NCBI RefSeq assembly: GCF_013386585.1
Contig: NZ_JACARO010000015.1
Span: 186,001-250,000 of the forward strand
DNA: 64,000 nucleotides
Direction: 5' to 3'
From: Pseudomonas sp. P7548
GTDB taxonomy: Bacteria > Pseudomonadota > Gammaproteobacteria > Pseudomonadales > Pseudomonadaceae
Shown: piece after piece, positions 54,086-63,324 of the stretch
How the letters are laid out: each line of letters starts with the position of its first letter
How positions within the stretch are numbered: the stretch's first letter is position 1
Translations under genes and position numbers: made by a program
The notes under the pieces: generated by a model
What the model was told of the DNA's origin: nothing
What the model saw: the letters and a program-made list of their open reading frames with translations, nothing else
Databases searched by the model: none

Positions 54086-55150
54086 ATGGCACTTATCAGC
54101 ATGCGTCAAATGCTGGACCACGCAGCCGAGTTCGGCTACGGCGTCCCAGCCTTTAACGTCAACAACCTTGAGCAGATGCGCGCCATCATGGAAGCCGCTG
54201 ACAAGACCGACTCCCCCGTGATCGTCCAGGCTTCGGCCGGTGCCCGCAAATACGCCGGCGCGCCGTTCCTGCGTCACCTGATCCTCGCGGCCATCGAAGA
54301 ATTCCCGCACATCCCGGTGTGCATGCACCAGGACCACGGCACCAGCCCTGACGTGTGCCAGCGCTCCATCCAACTGGGCTTCAGCTCGGTGATGATGGAC
54401 GGCTCCCTTGGCGAAGACGGCAAGACCCCAACCGACTACGAGTACAACGTACGCGTGACCCAACAAACCGTCGCCATGGCCCACGCCTGCGGCGTGTCGG
54501 TTGAAGGCGAGCTGGGCTGCCTGGGTTCCCTGGAAACCGGCATGGCCGGTGAAGAAGACGGCATCGGCGCCGAAGGCGTGCTGGATCACAGCCAAATGCT
54601 GACCGACCCGGAAGAAGCTGCAGACTTCGTGAAGAAGACCCAAGTCGACGCCCTGGCTATCGCCATCGGCACCAGCCACGGCGCCTACAAGTTCACCAAG
54701 CCACCGACCGGCGACGTGCTGGCCATCGACCGTATCAAGGAAATCCACAAGCGCATCCCTAACACCCACCTGGTGATGCACGGTTCTTCCTCGGTCCCGC
54801 AAGAGTGGCTGGCGATCATCAACCAGTACGGCGGCGACATCAAAGAAACCTACGGCGTACCGGTTGAAGAAATCGTCGAAGGCATCAAGTACGGCGTGCG
54901 CAAGGTCAACATCGACACCGACCTGCGCCTGGCATCCACCGGCGCCATGCGTCGCCTGATGGCCACCAACCCAAGCGAATTCGACCCGCGTAAGTTCTTT
55001 GGCGCCACCGTAACCGCGATGCGTGATGTGTGTATCGCACGTTATGAAGCGTTTGGTACTGCCGGTAATGCTTCGAAGATCAAGCCGATCTCGTTGGAAG
55101 CGATGTACCAGCGGTATTTGAAGGGTGAGTTGAACGCTAAGGTGAATTGA
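54086..55150 (+). CDS. fba: Class II fructose-bisphosphate aldolase
   Basis: A 354-residue zinc-dependent aldolase starting [20 protein letters not shown]. It splits fructose 1,6-bisphosphate to two triose phosphates. Motifs are [20 protein letters not shown], the zinc-site [35 protein letters not shown] and [13 protein letters not shown]. It ends the pgk-linked block and has its own terminator. Confidence 0.97.
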   Translation: MALISMRQMLDHAAEFGYGVPAFNVNNLEQMRAIMEAADKTDSPVIVQASAGARKYAGAPFLRHLILAAIEEFPHIPVCMHQDHGTSPDVCQRSIQLGFSSVMMDGSLGEDGKTPTDYEYNVRVTQQTVAMAHACGVSVEGELGCLGSLETGMAGEEDGIGAEGVLDHSQMLTDPEEAADFVKKTQVDALAIAIGTSHGAYKFTKPPTGDVLAIDRIKEIHKRIPNTHLVMHGSSSVPQEWLAIINQYGGDIKETYGVPVEEIVEGIKYGVRKVNIDTDLRLASTGAMRRLMATNPSEFDPRKFFGATVTAMRDVCIARYEAFGTAGNASKIKPISLEAMYQRYLKGELNAKVN

Positions 55151-55169
55151 GCCTTAGACGTTTAAAAAG

Positions 55170-55196
55170 AAGCCCGCAGTGATGCGGGCTTTTTTG
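55170..55196 (+). terminator. Intrinsic terminator after fba
   Basis: AAGCCCGCA pairs with TGCGGGCTT around GTGA, followed by a T run. It lies 20 bases beyond the fba stop. Confidence 0.93.
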
Positions 55197-55206
55197 TGCC
55201 TGCCTT

Positions 55207-55295
55207 TGTAGGAGCTGGCTTGCCGGCGATCGTGGGCTACCACTCAACATATCTGTGACTGACACGCCGCAATCGCCGGCAAGCCGGCTCCTACA
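55207..55295. repeat. Inverted pair of REP elements after fba
   Basis: TGTAGGAGCTGGCTTGCCGG at the left and CCGGCAAGCCGGCTCCTACA at the right, about 45 bases apart. It shares the CCGGCAAG core and TAC tip with the copy at 36468. It lies between the convergent ends of fba and the lyase gene. Confidence 0.9.
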
Positions 55296-55311
55296 GGTAT
55301 TGAGGCCGCTT

Positions 55312-55977
55312 TCACTCGTGATCAATATCCAACTTAGCAAACGTCACCCTTGCCCCCTCCTTGCTGTTCCCGCTGTTGTCCTGCACATACACCCCCGCCT
55401 TGAAATACAACGGCTTCGCGCCCCACGCCGCGCCGATGCGTTCGTTCCATTCCCCGTCGGCGGCATACACGCTTAACAGTCCGGCTTTGTTCAAGTTGAT
55501 GACGTAAGTGAAGCTTTTCTCCAGCGGCACATTCGACGCCACGATGATCACCCGCCCTTCATCCTCATCCGGGCGCATGCGCACTTTGGCGACGATGTTG
55601 CCGGTCTGGGTCTTTTCCTTGAACTGGTACTCCAATTTGATCAGCGGCTTCTGGCTGTCATAGGCATGAATCTGCCCTATCACGACCTTGCCGGTGGAGG
55701 GCACTTGATTGACCACCAAGGTCGCACGCAGGAAGTTGTCGGCATCCGGGTAGGTCCAGTTGCGCAGGCGCCCATCGGCGTAGGTCTCGCGCAGTTCGCT
55801 GCGCGGGTAGATGGCGTTTTCGGTGCGGCTGCCGGTCACCGGGGTCCAGAATTGCACGTTGCTGCCTTCGGCCTGGAAATATTGGTCCTTGAAGCCGCTG
55901 AGCAGTTTCGGGGTGTCGATGGTCGCCGGTGGCGAGCCGACCGGAATGCTCAGGTTCCAGGTAGAGAGGTCGATCAT
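55312..55977 (-). CDS. Polysaccharide lyase family 7 (alginate lyase), no signal peptide
   Basis: A 221-residue single-domain beta-jelly-roll lyase. The three family motifs are present: RSELRE near residue 59 (YPRSELRETYADGR), QIH near 102 (VIGQIHAYDSQKP) and YFKAGVYVQ near 190 in place of the usual YFKAGNYNQ. It should cleave alginate or a related polyuronate by beta-elimination. The protein begins MIDLSTWNLSIPVGSPPATI, with no signal peptide, and the ATG follows AAAAGGCCAACGCC. It is alone, without alginate biosynthesis genes nearby. Confidence 0.88.
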   Translation of the reverse strand: MIDLSTWNLSIPVGSPPATIDTPKLLSGFKDQYFQAEGSNVQFWTPVTGSRTENAIYPRSELRETYADGRLRNWTYPDADNFLRATLVVNQVPSTGKVVIGQIHAYDSQKPLIKLEYQFKEKTQTGNIVAKVRMRPDEDEGRVIIVASNVPLEKSFTYVINLNKAGLLSVYAADGEWNERIGAAWGAKPLYFKAGVYVQDNSGNSKEGARVTFAKLDIDHE

Positions 55978-56284
55978 GGCGTTGGCCTTTTACAGAGGGT
56001 GAAAGCTTTAGCCCGGGGGCTCACAGGTTCTTTATAGGCGCTGGCGGCTCACTTGTTAAACGGCTGATGGCGATTTATTGGCGTCAAGGGAATGCCAAAA
56101 AGCCATGTTTCCCGTGAATCGGGGCCTGCAGGGGTTGACCGTTAGTCGGCTTCCTGAGCTTTGGGTCAATGATGGCACCCGCGTCACTTCTGATTTTCGG
56201 GAACCGGGGCTAGAGTGAGGCCTCAGCGTTTGTCCGGGTTTTCTCTCAGAAATGACCGGAAGCACCCCAAGGAAGAGACGTAGC
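55978..56284. other. 307-base divergent spacer, no gene seen
   Basis: The region between the divergent lyase and GGDEF-EAL genes holds only short imperfect repeats (GAATCGGGGC and GAACCGGGGC 90 bases apart) and must contain both promoters. No convincing -35/-10 pair, operator, RNA motif or open frame was found. Confidence 0.6.
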
Positions 56285-58390
56285 ATGGATGGCGCCCCAC
56301 ACCACGGCGATGGCAGTTCGGTTCTTCTGGTGGTCGACGACTACCCGGAAAACCTGATCAGCATGCGCGCGCTGTTGCACCGCGATGACTGGCAGGTCGT
56401 CACCGCCAGCTCCGGTGTGGAGGCCTTGGAGCTGTTGCTGGCGCACGAAGTCGACCTGGTATTGCTCGATGTGATGATGCCTGGCATGGACGGCTTTGAA
56501 GTCGCACGGTTGATGCGCGGCAGCCAACGCACCCGCATGACGCCGATCATTTTCCTCAGTGCCCATGCGCAATCCCCATCTGCGGTGCTGGAAGGTTATG
56601 CCAGTGGCGCCATCGACTACCTGCTCAAACCCTTCGACCCCAATATTCTCAAGCCCAAGGTCCAGGCGTTGCTGGAGCACCAGCGCAACCGCCGCGCGCT
56701 GCAACGCCTGAGCCATGACCTGGAGTCCGCCCGCGCCTTTAATGCCTCGGTGTTGGACAACGCTGCCGAAGGCATCCTGGTGGTGAGTGAAGAGGGCGTG
56801 ATCGAGTACGCCAACCCGGCCATTTCGCGCCTGCTCAACGCGACGCTCCAGGAGCTGCAAGGTCGGGAGTTCCTGGGTTTCCTGCAAAAACCCCATGTGC
56901 CCGTGTGGCTGGAGTCGCAGATGATGGCCGGGTATCGCAAGGGCGAGACCTGGCGCCTGCACGACGCCATCTTGCGTACCGATCGCGGCCAGCAGGTACC
57001 GGTGGCCATGTCCTGTGCGTCGCTGCCGGCCGAGCGCAAGGCGATGGTGGTGACGGTGCTGGACATGTCCGAGGTGCGCCACCTGCACCAGCAACTGGAG
57101 TTCCAGGCGGTCACCGACCCGCTGACCGGGCTGTTGAACCGGCGGGGGTTCTACCAAGCGGTGGAAAACACCTTGCTGCGCAACGAACGGAGCGAACAGT
57201 CCCTGGTCTTGCTGTACCTGGACCTGGATGGCTTCAAGCGGGTCAACGATTCGCTGGGCCATGACGCCGGTGACCGGGTGCTGCGCTGGGTGTCGGAGCA
57301 GTTGCAAAGCTGCCTGCGCTCCTATGATGTGCTTGGGCGCATGGGCGGTGATGAATTCACTGCGTTGCTGGAGCTGGAGTTCCCCGAGCAGGCAGCCAAG
57401 ATTGCGGAAAAACTGATCGAACGGGTGTCGGTGTGCCAGCAGGTCGAGGGGCTGGACGTGATGCTCGGGGTCAGCATTGGCATCGCGACGTTCCCCGACT
57501 GCGGCTCGGACCTGAACGGCTTGCTGCGGGCCGCTGACATTGCCATGTACGAAGCCAAGCGGGCGGGGCGTCAGCAATATCGCTATTACGATCAGGAAAT
57601 GAACGGCCGCGCCCGCTCGCGCCTGATGCTTGAAGACAGTGTGCGCACGGCCATCCAGAACAAGGACTTCACCCTGGTCTACCAGCCTCAGGTGGGCCTG
57701 GCCGATGGGCGGTTGCGCGGCGTCGAGGCGCTGTTGCGCTGGCAGCACCCCAGCGTCGGCGATGTGCCGCCCGGGTTGTTCCTGCCGTTGCTGGAAGAGG
57801 CGCGGCTGATCAGCCAGCTCAGTGCGTGGATCTACCAGCAAGTCGCGGCCCAGCGCCAGGCCTGGCAAGCCAGCTTCGACAGCGAGCTGGTGCTGAGCGT
57901 GAGCCTGAGCAGCAGCCAGTTCAACATGCCCAACCTGGCCAACCAGCTGCAGCAGGTGCTCGAACGACATGGGCTGCAGGGGCGGCAGTTGGAGGTGGAA
58001 ATCAGTGAAGACAGCTTGATGAGCAACCTTGAAGAGTCGACCAAGCAACTGCGGCTGCTGCGCCAGATCGGCGTGCGGACCGCCCTGGATGACTTCGGTT
58101 GCGGCCATTGTTCATTGGCCCATTTGCGCGATCTGGAGTTCGATACCCTCAAGCTTGACCCGCGCCTGGTGGCGCGCCTGCCGGCCTCGGCGCGGGATGC
58201 GGCGTTGGCGCGCAGCATTATTGAGCTGTGTGGGCATTTTGATGTGCTGGTGGTGGCCGAGGGGGTCGAGACGCTGGAGCAATCCCAGTGGCTCAAGGCC
58301 AACGGTTGCCCATTTATCCAGGGGCCGTTGGCCGCGCAGCCGCTGATGGCAGAGGAAGTGGCGGGCTGGTCGTCCCCGCGCCTGCGCTGA
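56285..58390 (+). CDS. Receiver-PAS-GGDEF-EAL response regulator for cyclic di-GMP
   Basis: A 701-residue cytoplasmic protein. An N-terminal receiver (VLLVVDDYPENLISMRALLH, phospho-Asp in LVLLDVMMPGMDG near residue 61) is followed by a PAS domain around 150-260. The GGDEF domain has intact RMGGDEFTALLEL near 358 with an RSYD inhibitory site five residues before it. The EAL domain has VEALLRWQHP, EISEDSLM, DDFGCGHCSLAHLRDL, KLDPRL and VAEGVETLE. Both synthesis and breakdown of c-di-GMP are possible by motif. The start at 56285 follows AAGGAAGAGACG. An ATG at 56252 lacks such a site. Confidence 0.93.
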   Translation: MDGAPHHGDGSSVLLVVDDYPENLISMRALLHRDDWQVVTASSGVEALELLLAHEVDLVLLDVMMPGMDGFEVARLMRGSQRTRMTPIIFLSAHAQSPSAVLEGYASGAIDYLLKPFDPNILKPKVQALLEHQRNRRALQRLSHDLESARAFNASVLDNAAEGILVVSEEGVIEYANPAISRLLNATLQELQGREFLGFLQKPHVPVWLESQMMAGYRKGETWRLHDAILRTDRGQQVPVAMSCASLPAERKAMVVTVLDMSEVRHLHQQLEFQAVTDPLTGLLNRRGFYQAVENTLLRNERSEQSLVLLYLDLDGFKRVNDSLGHDAGDRVLRWVSEQLQSCLRSYDVLGRMGGDEFTALLELEFPEQAAKIAEKLIERVSVCQQVEGLDVMLGVSIGIATFPDCGSDLNGLLRAADIAMYEAKRAGRQQYRYYDQEMNGRARSRLMLEDSVRTAIQNKDFTLVYQPQVGLADGRLRGVEALLRWQHPSVGDVPPGLFLPLLEEARLISQLSAWIYQQVAAQRQAWQASFDSELVLSVSLSSSQFNMPNLANQLQQVLERHGLQGRQLEVEISEDSLMSNLEESTKQLRLLRQIGVRTALDDFGCGHCSLAHLRDLEFDTLKLDPRLVARLPASARDAALARSIIELCGHFDVLVVAEGVETLEQSQWLKANGCPFIQGPLAAQPLMAEEVAGWSSPRLR

Positions 58391-58432
58391 ATTCGCTACA
58401 CTGGCGCCCATTCCAACCCTGTTGCAGACCCC

Positions 58433-58933
58433 ATGACCGTCCTGAAATACCTCCAGGCCTATCCCGCCGCGCTCCAGGAGCAGGTGCGCCAGCTGATCGC
58501 CAAGGACCAGTTGGGCGACTACCTGGAAAAGCGCTACCCCGAACGCCACGCCGTACAGAGTGACAAGGCCCTGTACACCTATGCCCTGGCCTTGAAGCAG
58601 GAACACCTGCGCAACGCGCCGGCCATCGACAAGGTGCTGTTCGACAACCGCCTGGACCTGACCCACCGCGCCCTCGGCCTGCACACCACGATTTCACGGG
58701 TACAGGGCGGCAATCTCAAAGCCAAGAAAGAGATTCGCATCGCCTCGTTGTTCAAGGAGGCGGCGCCGGAGTTTTTGCGCATGATCGTGGTGCACGAACT
58801 GGCGCACTTCAAGGAATCGGACCACAACAAGGCGTTCTACAAACTCTGCGACTACATGATGCCGGGCTACCATCAGGTGGAATTCGACCTGCGGGTGTAC
58901 CTCACGTATCGCGACCTGCAGGGCAAACCCTGA
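58433..58933 (+). CDS. YgjP-type (DUF45) zinc metallopeptidase-like protein
   Basis: A 166-residue cytoplasmic protein. The zinc motif HELAHFKESDHNKAFYKLC (HExxH with a third His nine residues later) matches the YgjP/DUF45 family within the M48-like clan. The start MTVLKYLQAYPAALQEQVRQ follows the preceding gene by 42 bases. Substrate unknown. The wHTH gene after it starts 18 bases beyond its stop and is probably co-transcribed. Confidence 0.88.
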   Translation: MTVLKYLQAYPAALQEQVRQLIAKDQLGDYLEKRYPERHAVQSDKALYTYALALKQEHLRNAPAIDKVLFDNRLDLTHRALGLHTTISRVQGGNLKAKKEIRIASLFKEAAPEFLRMIVVHELAHFKESDHNKAFYKLCDYMMPGYHQVEFDLRVYLTYRDLQGKP

Positions 58934-58951
58934 CCGCACAAGGCGACCACC

Positions 58952-59248
58952 ATGGATGTGAGCAAGACCAAGAGCAGCTTCTACCGCCGCCTGTACGTGG
59001 CCTACCTGATCGACAGCGGGCTGGCCAGCAGCGTGCCCGCGCTGACCGACGTGACCGGCATGCCCCGGCGCACGGCGCAGGACACGATAGCGGCGTTGGC
59101 CGACCTGGATATCGTGTGTGAGTTCGAACAGGAAGACGGCGCCCGCAACCATGCGGGGCACTATCGGATTCGCAGCTGGGGGGCGATTGACCGGGGGTGG
59201 ATTGAGGCGAATCTGGCGTCGGTGAAGCAGGTGCTGGGGTATCCCTGA
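58952..59248 (+). CDS. Small winged helix-turn-helix protein
   Basis: A 98-residue protein starting MDVSKTKSSFYRRLYVAYLI. The central part VPALTDVTGMPRRTAQDTIA followed by ALADLDIVCEFEQEDG and HYRIRSWGAIDRGW has the layout of a winged helix with a recognition helix in PRRTAQDTIAAL. I cannot name a characterised family member. Located 18 bases after the metallopeptidase gene, so it may be its regulator or act with it. Confidence 0.7.
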   Translation: MDVSKTKSSFYRRLYVAYLIDSGLASSVPALTDVTGMPRRTAQDTIAALADLDIVCEFEQEDGARNHAGHYRIRSWGAIDRGWIEANLASVKQVLGYP

Positions 59249-59271
59249 AGCTCGGTGGTGACCGCATCGCC

Positions 59272-59392
59272 GCCATCGCAGGCAAGCCAGCTCCCACCTT
59301 TAGATGGGTGAACACAGTCCAGATAGGGGAGCCCCCACCTTTTGATGTGTGAACACTATCCAAATGTGGGAGCTGGCTTGCCTGCGAAGAGG
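59272..59392. repeat. REP pair rearranged by a 41-base tandem duplication
   Basis: The left arm GCAGGCAAGCCAGCTCCCAC (59278) and right arm TGTGGGAGCTGGCTTGCCTG (59365) belong to one group. Between them lie two copies of a 41-base unit (59293-59333 and 59334-59374) that match at 33 positions; the internal arm ends differ. It separates the wHTH gene from the convergent elaA. Confidence 0.8.
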
Positions 59393-59395
59393 CCC

Positions 59396-59848
59396 TCAGT
59401 CGCGCCGCATACCAATGTGTGGAATATCATCCTCAAGGTATTCCTCACCCGCCACCACAAATCCATACCGCCCGTAATACCCCTGCAAATGCGCCTGGGC
59501 TGATAGAAAAATGGGCGTCTCGGGCCAGATATCCTCAATGCGCTTGAGTGTTTCTTCCATCATCCGATGCCCCAGCCCTGTGCCACGCGCCACGGGCGCC
59601 ACAATCACCCGGCCTATCACCACGTCACCGCCCTGGGTATCCGGGTCCAGCAAGCGCAGGTAAGCCACCAGCTTGTCGTCCTGCCATGCCATCAGGTGGT
59701 GGGTGTCGCCCGAGAGGTCTTGCCCGTCGAGGTCCTGGTAAACGCATTTCTGCTCGACGACGAAAACCTCATTGCGCAGGCGAAGGATGGCGTACAGCTG
59801 GTCCTTGCCCAGGTCATCGTGGTGTTTGCAGACCCATTCGACTGTCAT
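59396..59848 (-). CDS. elaA: ElaA-type GNAT acetyltransferase
   Basis: A 150-residue GNAT protein starting MTVEWVCKHHDDLGKDQLYA. The ElaA pattern is seen in ILRLRNEVFVVEQKCVYQDL, DGQDLSGDTHHLMAW and the acetyl-CoA loop VIVAPVARGTGLGHRMMEE. It should acetylate a small molecule or protein amine; the substrate is unknown. The ATG at 59848 begins the family N-terminus; the frame extends upstream to 59935. Confidence 0.9.
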   Translation of the reverse strand: MTVEWVCKHHDDLGKDQLYAILRLRNEVFVVEQKCVYQDLDGQDLSGDTHHLMAWQDDKLVAYLRLLDPDTQGGDVVIGRVIVAPVARGTGLGHRMMEETLKRIEDIWPETPIFLSAQAHLQGYYGRYGFVVAGEEYLEDDIPHIGMRRD

Positions 59849-60068
59849 GGTGTGCTCTCTTATGAAGTGTCTGTATCGATAGTAAGCGTGGCGAGCGGCG
59901 CTGTCTAAATCTGGCTTTTTTGTGAATGGCGTCAATTTGCCATCATTCTGTGCATTCGCCGCTGACTTCTTTGTGTAATCTGCAATGCAGTCTCATTGAT
60001 GAGCTACTGTTAGAACCTCAGGTTGAGCCTGAGCTCAGGCCAACGCCTGCCCGCCAAGGACTTTGAGC

Positions 60069-60806
60069 ATGCCGCGATTTTCTCGTGCCGTTGCTTTGAT
60101 TGGAATGTTGCTGCTGGCGACACCGGCGCTCGCACAGCGTCTGCGCCTGGTAGCGGATGCCTGGCCTCCCTTTACCGATGCCACCTTGATCAATGGCGGC
60201 CTGGCCACCGACATCGTGACCACGGCCCTGGCCCGTGCCGGGTATGCCAGTGACTTCGAACAGGTGCCCTGGGCCCGCGCGCTGATGGGCGTGGGGGACG
60301 GACGCTACGACGTGCTGGTCAATGCCTGGTACGACGATGCCCGCACCCAGCTGGGGCAGTTTTCCGGCGAATACCTGCTCAACCGCGTGCGTTTCATCAA
60401 GCGCCGCGACGACCCCATCGACTACCAGAATCTGGAGCAACTGCACGACGAATCGATTGCCGTGGTGCGCGGCTATGCCTATTCGTCAGCGTTCGACCAG
60501 GACACCCAATTGCAAAAAGTACCGGTGCATAACTTCGCCATGGCCGTGCGCATGCTGGCGGCGCAGCGTGTGCGGCTGACGGTGGAAGATGAGTACGTGG
60601 CCCGTTACTACCTGGCGCGGGAGTCACCGCGCGTGCGCAACGCGGTGGAGTTCGTGCCCAAGCCCTTGACTGAAAACAGCCTGCATATCCTGGTGAGCCT
60701 GAAGAACCCGCAGCATGAGCAGATCGTGGCCAGCTTCGACCGGGAAATTGCCAAGATGAAGGTCGATGGCAGCTATGAGCGGTTGATGAAAGAGCACGGG
60801 ATGTAG
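60069..60806 (+). CDS. Orphan SBP family 3 periplasmic binding protein
   Basis: A 245-residue protein with signal peptide MPRFSRAVALIGMLLLATPA and cleavage after ALA. The binding fold has RLRLVADAWPPFTDATLING, LATDIVTTALARAGYASDFE, GVGDGRYDVLVNAWYDDART and VRLTVEDEYVARYYLARESP. It resembles the protein at 33547 in type and also lacks transporter partners. The ATG at 60069 follows AAGGACTTTGAGC; a TTG at 60063 is less likely. Confidence 0.87.
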   Translation: MPRFSRAVALIGMLLLATPALAQRLRLVADAWPPFTDATLINGGLATDIVTTALARAGYASDFEQVPWARALMGVGDGRYDVLVNAWYDDARTQLGQFSGEYLLNRVRFIKRRDDPIDYQNLEQLHDESIAVVRGYAYSSAFDQDTQLQKVPVHNFAMAVRMLAAQRVRLTVEDEYVARYYLARESPRVRNAVEFVPKPLTENSLHILVSLKNPQHEQIVASFDREIAKMKVDGSYERLMKEHGM

Positions 60807-60820
60807 GGCCCTTAGGGCCT

Positions 60821-60904
60821 CTTCGCGAGCAAGCCCGCTCCCACATTGAACCGCGTACATCATTTGGAATGCGGTCGAATGTGGGAGCGGGCTTGCTCGC
60901 GAAA
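60821..60904. repeat. Divergent pair of REP elements
   Basis: CTTCGCGAGCAAGCCCGCTC continues into CCACA, and TGTGGGAGCGGGCTTGCTCG begins at 60880. The 34 bases between share the segment GGAATGCGGTCGAAT-like text with the copy at 20711 (ATGCGGTCGAATGTGGGAG in both), so the two may descend from one element. It sits between convergent gene ends. Confidence 0.9.
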
Positions 60905-60909
60905 GCGAT

Positions 60910-63093
60910 CTAAGCCTCGCTGGTATCCTTGATCAAATGCGCCGCCAACGTGCGCAACGGCCCCAACTGCCGACAGATCAGCGCCAACTGCGTCTGCACC
61001 AACCGCTGCCCTTCATCGATCTCATCGGGCATCTGCTCAAGGTCCGCCGCCAAGGCTTCCTCCGCATCACTCTGAATCGCAATCGGCTGTTTGTTCGCCA
61101 GCCCCGTGGCGATCTCATCAATACTCGCCGCCAATGAGTTGCCCGCGCCGTCGATCAAATGCTCGCGCACTTCGGCGGGCAATTGGGTTTCCCGGTGTGC
61201 GCCCAGGCCAGACAAATAACTCAGCAAGGTGTGCGACAACACCAGAAAGCGGAAGCCCACGTCGGCCTCCTTCCGGAAATGCCCCGGCTCCATCAGCATG
61301 TTGGCCAGGGTGGTCGACAGCGCGGCATCGGCGTTGTGTGCGTTACGGCGGGCCAGGCGATAGGCCAGGTCGTCGCTCTTGCCGGCCGCATATTGCTGCA
61401 TGATTTGCCGAAGGTAGATGCTGTTGCACGTCAGGGTGTTGGCCAGCACCTTGTTCAAGCGACGGCCCTGCCAGTCCGGCAGGAACAGGAACACTGCCAG
61501 GCCGGCAATCAGGCTGCCCAGCAAGGTATCGAACAGCCGTGGCAGGAACAGCCCGTAGCCATCACCCACCTGGTTGAAGCAGAACAGCACCATCAAGGTG
61601 ATCGCCGCCGTGGCCAGGGTGTAGCGGGTGGTACGGTTGATAAAGAACACCAGGCCTGCGGCGATGGCGAACAGCGATTGCACCAGCGGGCTGGGGAACA
61701 GGTCGAACAGCGCCCAGGCCACGGTCAGGCCGATGGCGGTGCCGACGATCCGCTGGCCAAGCTTGCGCCGGGTGGCGCCGTAGTTGGGCTGGCACACGAA
61801 CAGGGTGGTGAGGATGATCCAGTAGCCTTGGGACGGGTGGATCAAATGCACCATGCCGTAGCCGACACTCAGCGCCAGCGGCAGGCGCAGCGCATGGCGG
61901 AACAGCAGCGAAGTTGGTGTGAGCTGGGTGCGCAGGCGCGTCCACATTTCCTTGAGGTTGCGCGGCGCACGGTCGAGCAGGCTGCTGTCGGTGGCGTCGG
62001 CCAGGGAATCGGGGTTGCTCGCGTCGCCCAGCAGGCGGTCGAGGGTGGACAGGTTGGCGGCCAGGGCGCGCAAGGAACGCAGCAGCCCGCGCCAGGCCGG
62101 GTTGCTCTGGATGCGCAGGTGTTCCAGGGAGGCGTTCAGGTCGCCCAGGGCCTCGGCAAAACTGTCGTCATAGATGAACGGCTGGCGCAGCTGGATCGAC
62201 TCGGCCAGGGTCTGGCAGGCCTTGCCTTGCTGGCGCAGCAGGCGCTGGCAGCGGAACAGCACATCGCTGTGGAAGAAGGCTTCGGCCAGGGCGTTGTAGG
62301 GGTAGTGCGAGGAACTGGCGCGCTCGTGGATGTCCTGGGCCAGGAAGTACAGCTTCAGGTAGCGGCTGACCTTCGAGCCTGGGCGACCATTGCCCACGCG
62401 GTGCAGAATGATTTCCTTCGCCGCATTCAGTGCTGCGACTACACGGCCGTTTTGCTGGGCCAGTTCCAGGCGGCGTGCTTCCACGTCCAACTGGCGGATC
62501 GGCTCGAACAACGACGACTTGAGCTTGAGGTAGCGCCCCAGCTCGCGGAACAACCGCGCCAGGCTCTGTTGCACCGGCTGGTTGGAAAACAGCGCCTGCC
62601 ACAACACCGACAGCACGCCGTACCAGGCGGCGCCGGCCACCAGCAGCAAGGGCTCGTGCCAGAAGTCGGTCACGGCGCCGCCACGCTGGTCCACACCGAT
62701 CATGGTGTACACCGACAGGATCAGCGTCGCCGAGGCAATCGCGCCGTAGCGTTCGCCCAAGGCGCCAAGCATGGTCAGGCAGAAGCTGGCCAGGGCCAGA
62801 GCGATCGCGAAGATCCAAGGGTAGGGAAACAGCAGCTCCACCGACAGCGCGGCGATGCTGAAACACACCAGCGTCACCGCCAGGGCGTTGAGGCGGCCTT
62901 GCCAGCTGTCGTCGGTCTCGGCCAGGGCGCTGGCGATAATCCCCAGGAACAGCGGGATCAGCAGTGTCATTTCATCCTGATACCAGCACAGCGCCATGCT
63001 GCCGGTGAGGGCGATGAATACCCGAACGCTGTAACTGAATTTATCCAGCGCCCACAGGCGCCGCATGGACTGCTTGAACGAGGTCGATGACAT
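60910..63093 (-). CDS. yccS: YccS-type FUSC-family inner-membrane protein
   Basis: A 727-residue protein with two hydrophobic blocks separated by a long soluble region. The N-terminal block (about residues 25-185) includes VRVFIALTGSMALCWYQDEM and LLIPLFLGIIASALAETDDS, the YccS/YhfK pattern. The second block near 400-530 contains LALSVGYGMVHLIHPSQGYW and ILTTLFVCQPNYGATRRKLG of the fusaric-acid-resistance-like domain. It is probably an exporter or membrane-stress protein; the substrate is unknown. The ATG at 63093 starts MSSTSFKQSMRRLWALDKFS. Confidence 0.92.
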   Translation of the reverse strand: MSSTSFKQSMRRLWALDKFSYSVRVFIALTGSMALCWYQDEMTLLIPLFLGIIASALAETDDSWQGRLNALAVTLVCFSIAALSVELLFPYPWIFAIALALASFCLTMLGALGERYGAIASATLILSVYTMIGVDQRGGAVTDFWHEPLLLVAGAAWYGVLSVLWQALFSNQPVQQSLARLFRELGRYLKLKSSLFEPIRQLDVEARRLELAQQNGRVVAALNAAKEIILHRVGNGRPGSKVSRYLKLYFLAQDIHERASSSHYPYNALAEAFFHSDVLFRCQRLLRQQGKACQTLAESIQLRQPFIYDDSFAEALGDLNASLEHLRIQSNPAWRGLLRSLRALAANLSTLDRLLGDASNPDSLADATDSSLLDRAPRNLKEMWTRLRTQLTPTSLLFRHALRLPLALSVGYGMVHLIHPSQGYWIILTTLFVCQPNYGATRRKLGQRIVGTAIGLTVAWALFDLFPSPLVQSLFAIAAGLVFFINRTTRYTLATAAITLMVLFCFNQVGDGYGLFLPRLFDTLLGSLIAGLAVFLFLPDWQGRRLNKVLANTLTCNSIYLRQIMQQYAAGKSDDLAYRLARRNAHNADAALSTTLANMLMEPGHFRKEADVGFRFLVLSHTLLSYLSGLGAHRETQLPAEVREHLIDGAGNSLAASIDEIATGLANKQPIAIQSDAEEALAADLEQMPDEIDEGQRLVQTQLALICRQLGPLRTLAAHLIKDTSEA

Positions 63094-63219
63094 GAAGTCT
63101 GGAGTCTTCCGGGACGATGCCGCTAAATTGAGCCAGTAATGACGCCACGGCAAGCGCGGCGATCACATCTAACAGCAAAATTTATTGCACCCCTGCACCT
63201 GAATGTGGAATGCAGCCAA

Positions 63220-63308
63220 TGTGGGAGCGGGCTTGCTCGCGAAGGCGGCGTGTCAGTCGGCACATGTATGACTGATCCACCGCCTTCGCGAGCAAGCCCG
63301 CTCCCACA
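63220..63308. repeat. Inverted pair of REP elements near the right edge
   Basis: TGTGGGAGCGGGCTTGCTCG and GAGCAAGCCCGCTCCCACA about 35 bases apart, with the inner sequence AGTCGGCACATGTATGACTG. It lies between yccS and the flavoprotein gene on the same strand. Confidence 0.92.
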
Positions 63309-63324
63309 TTTTTACGGTGTTGAT

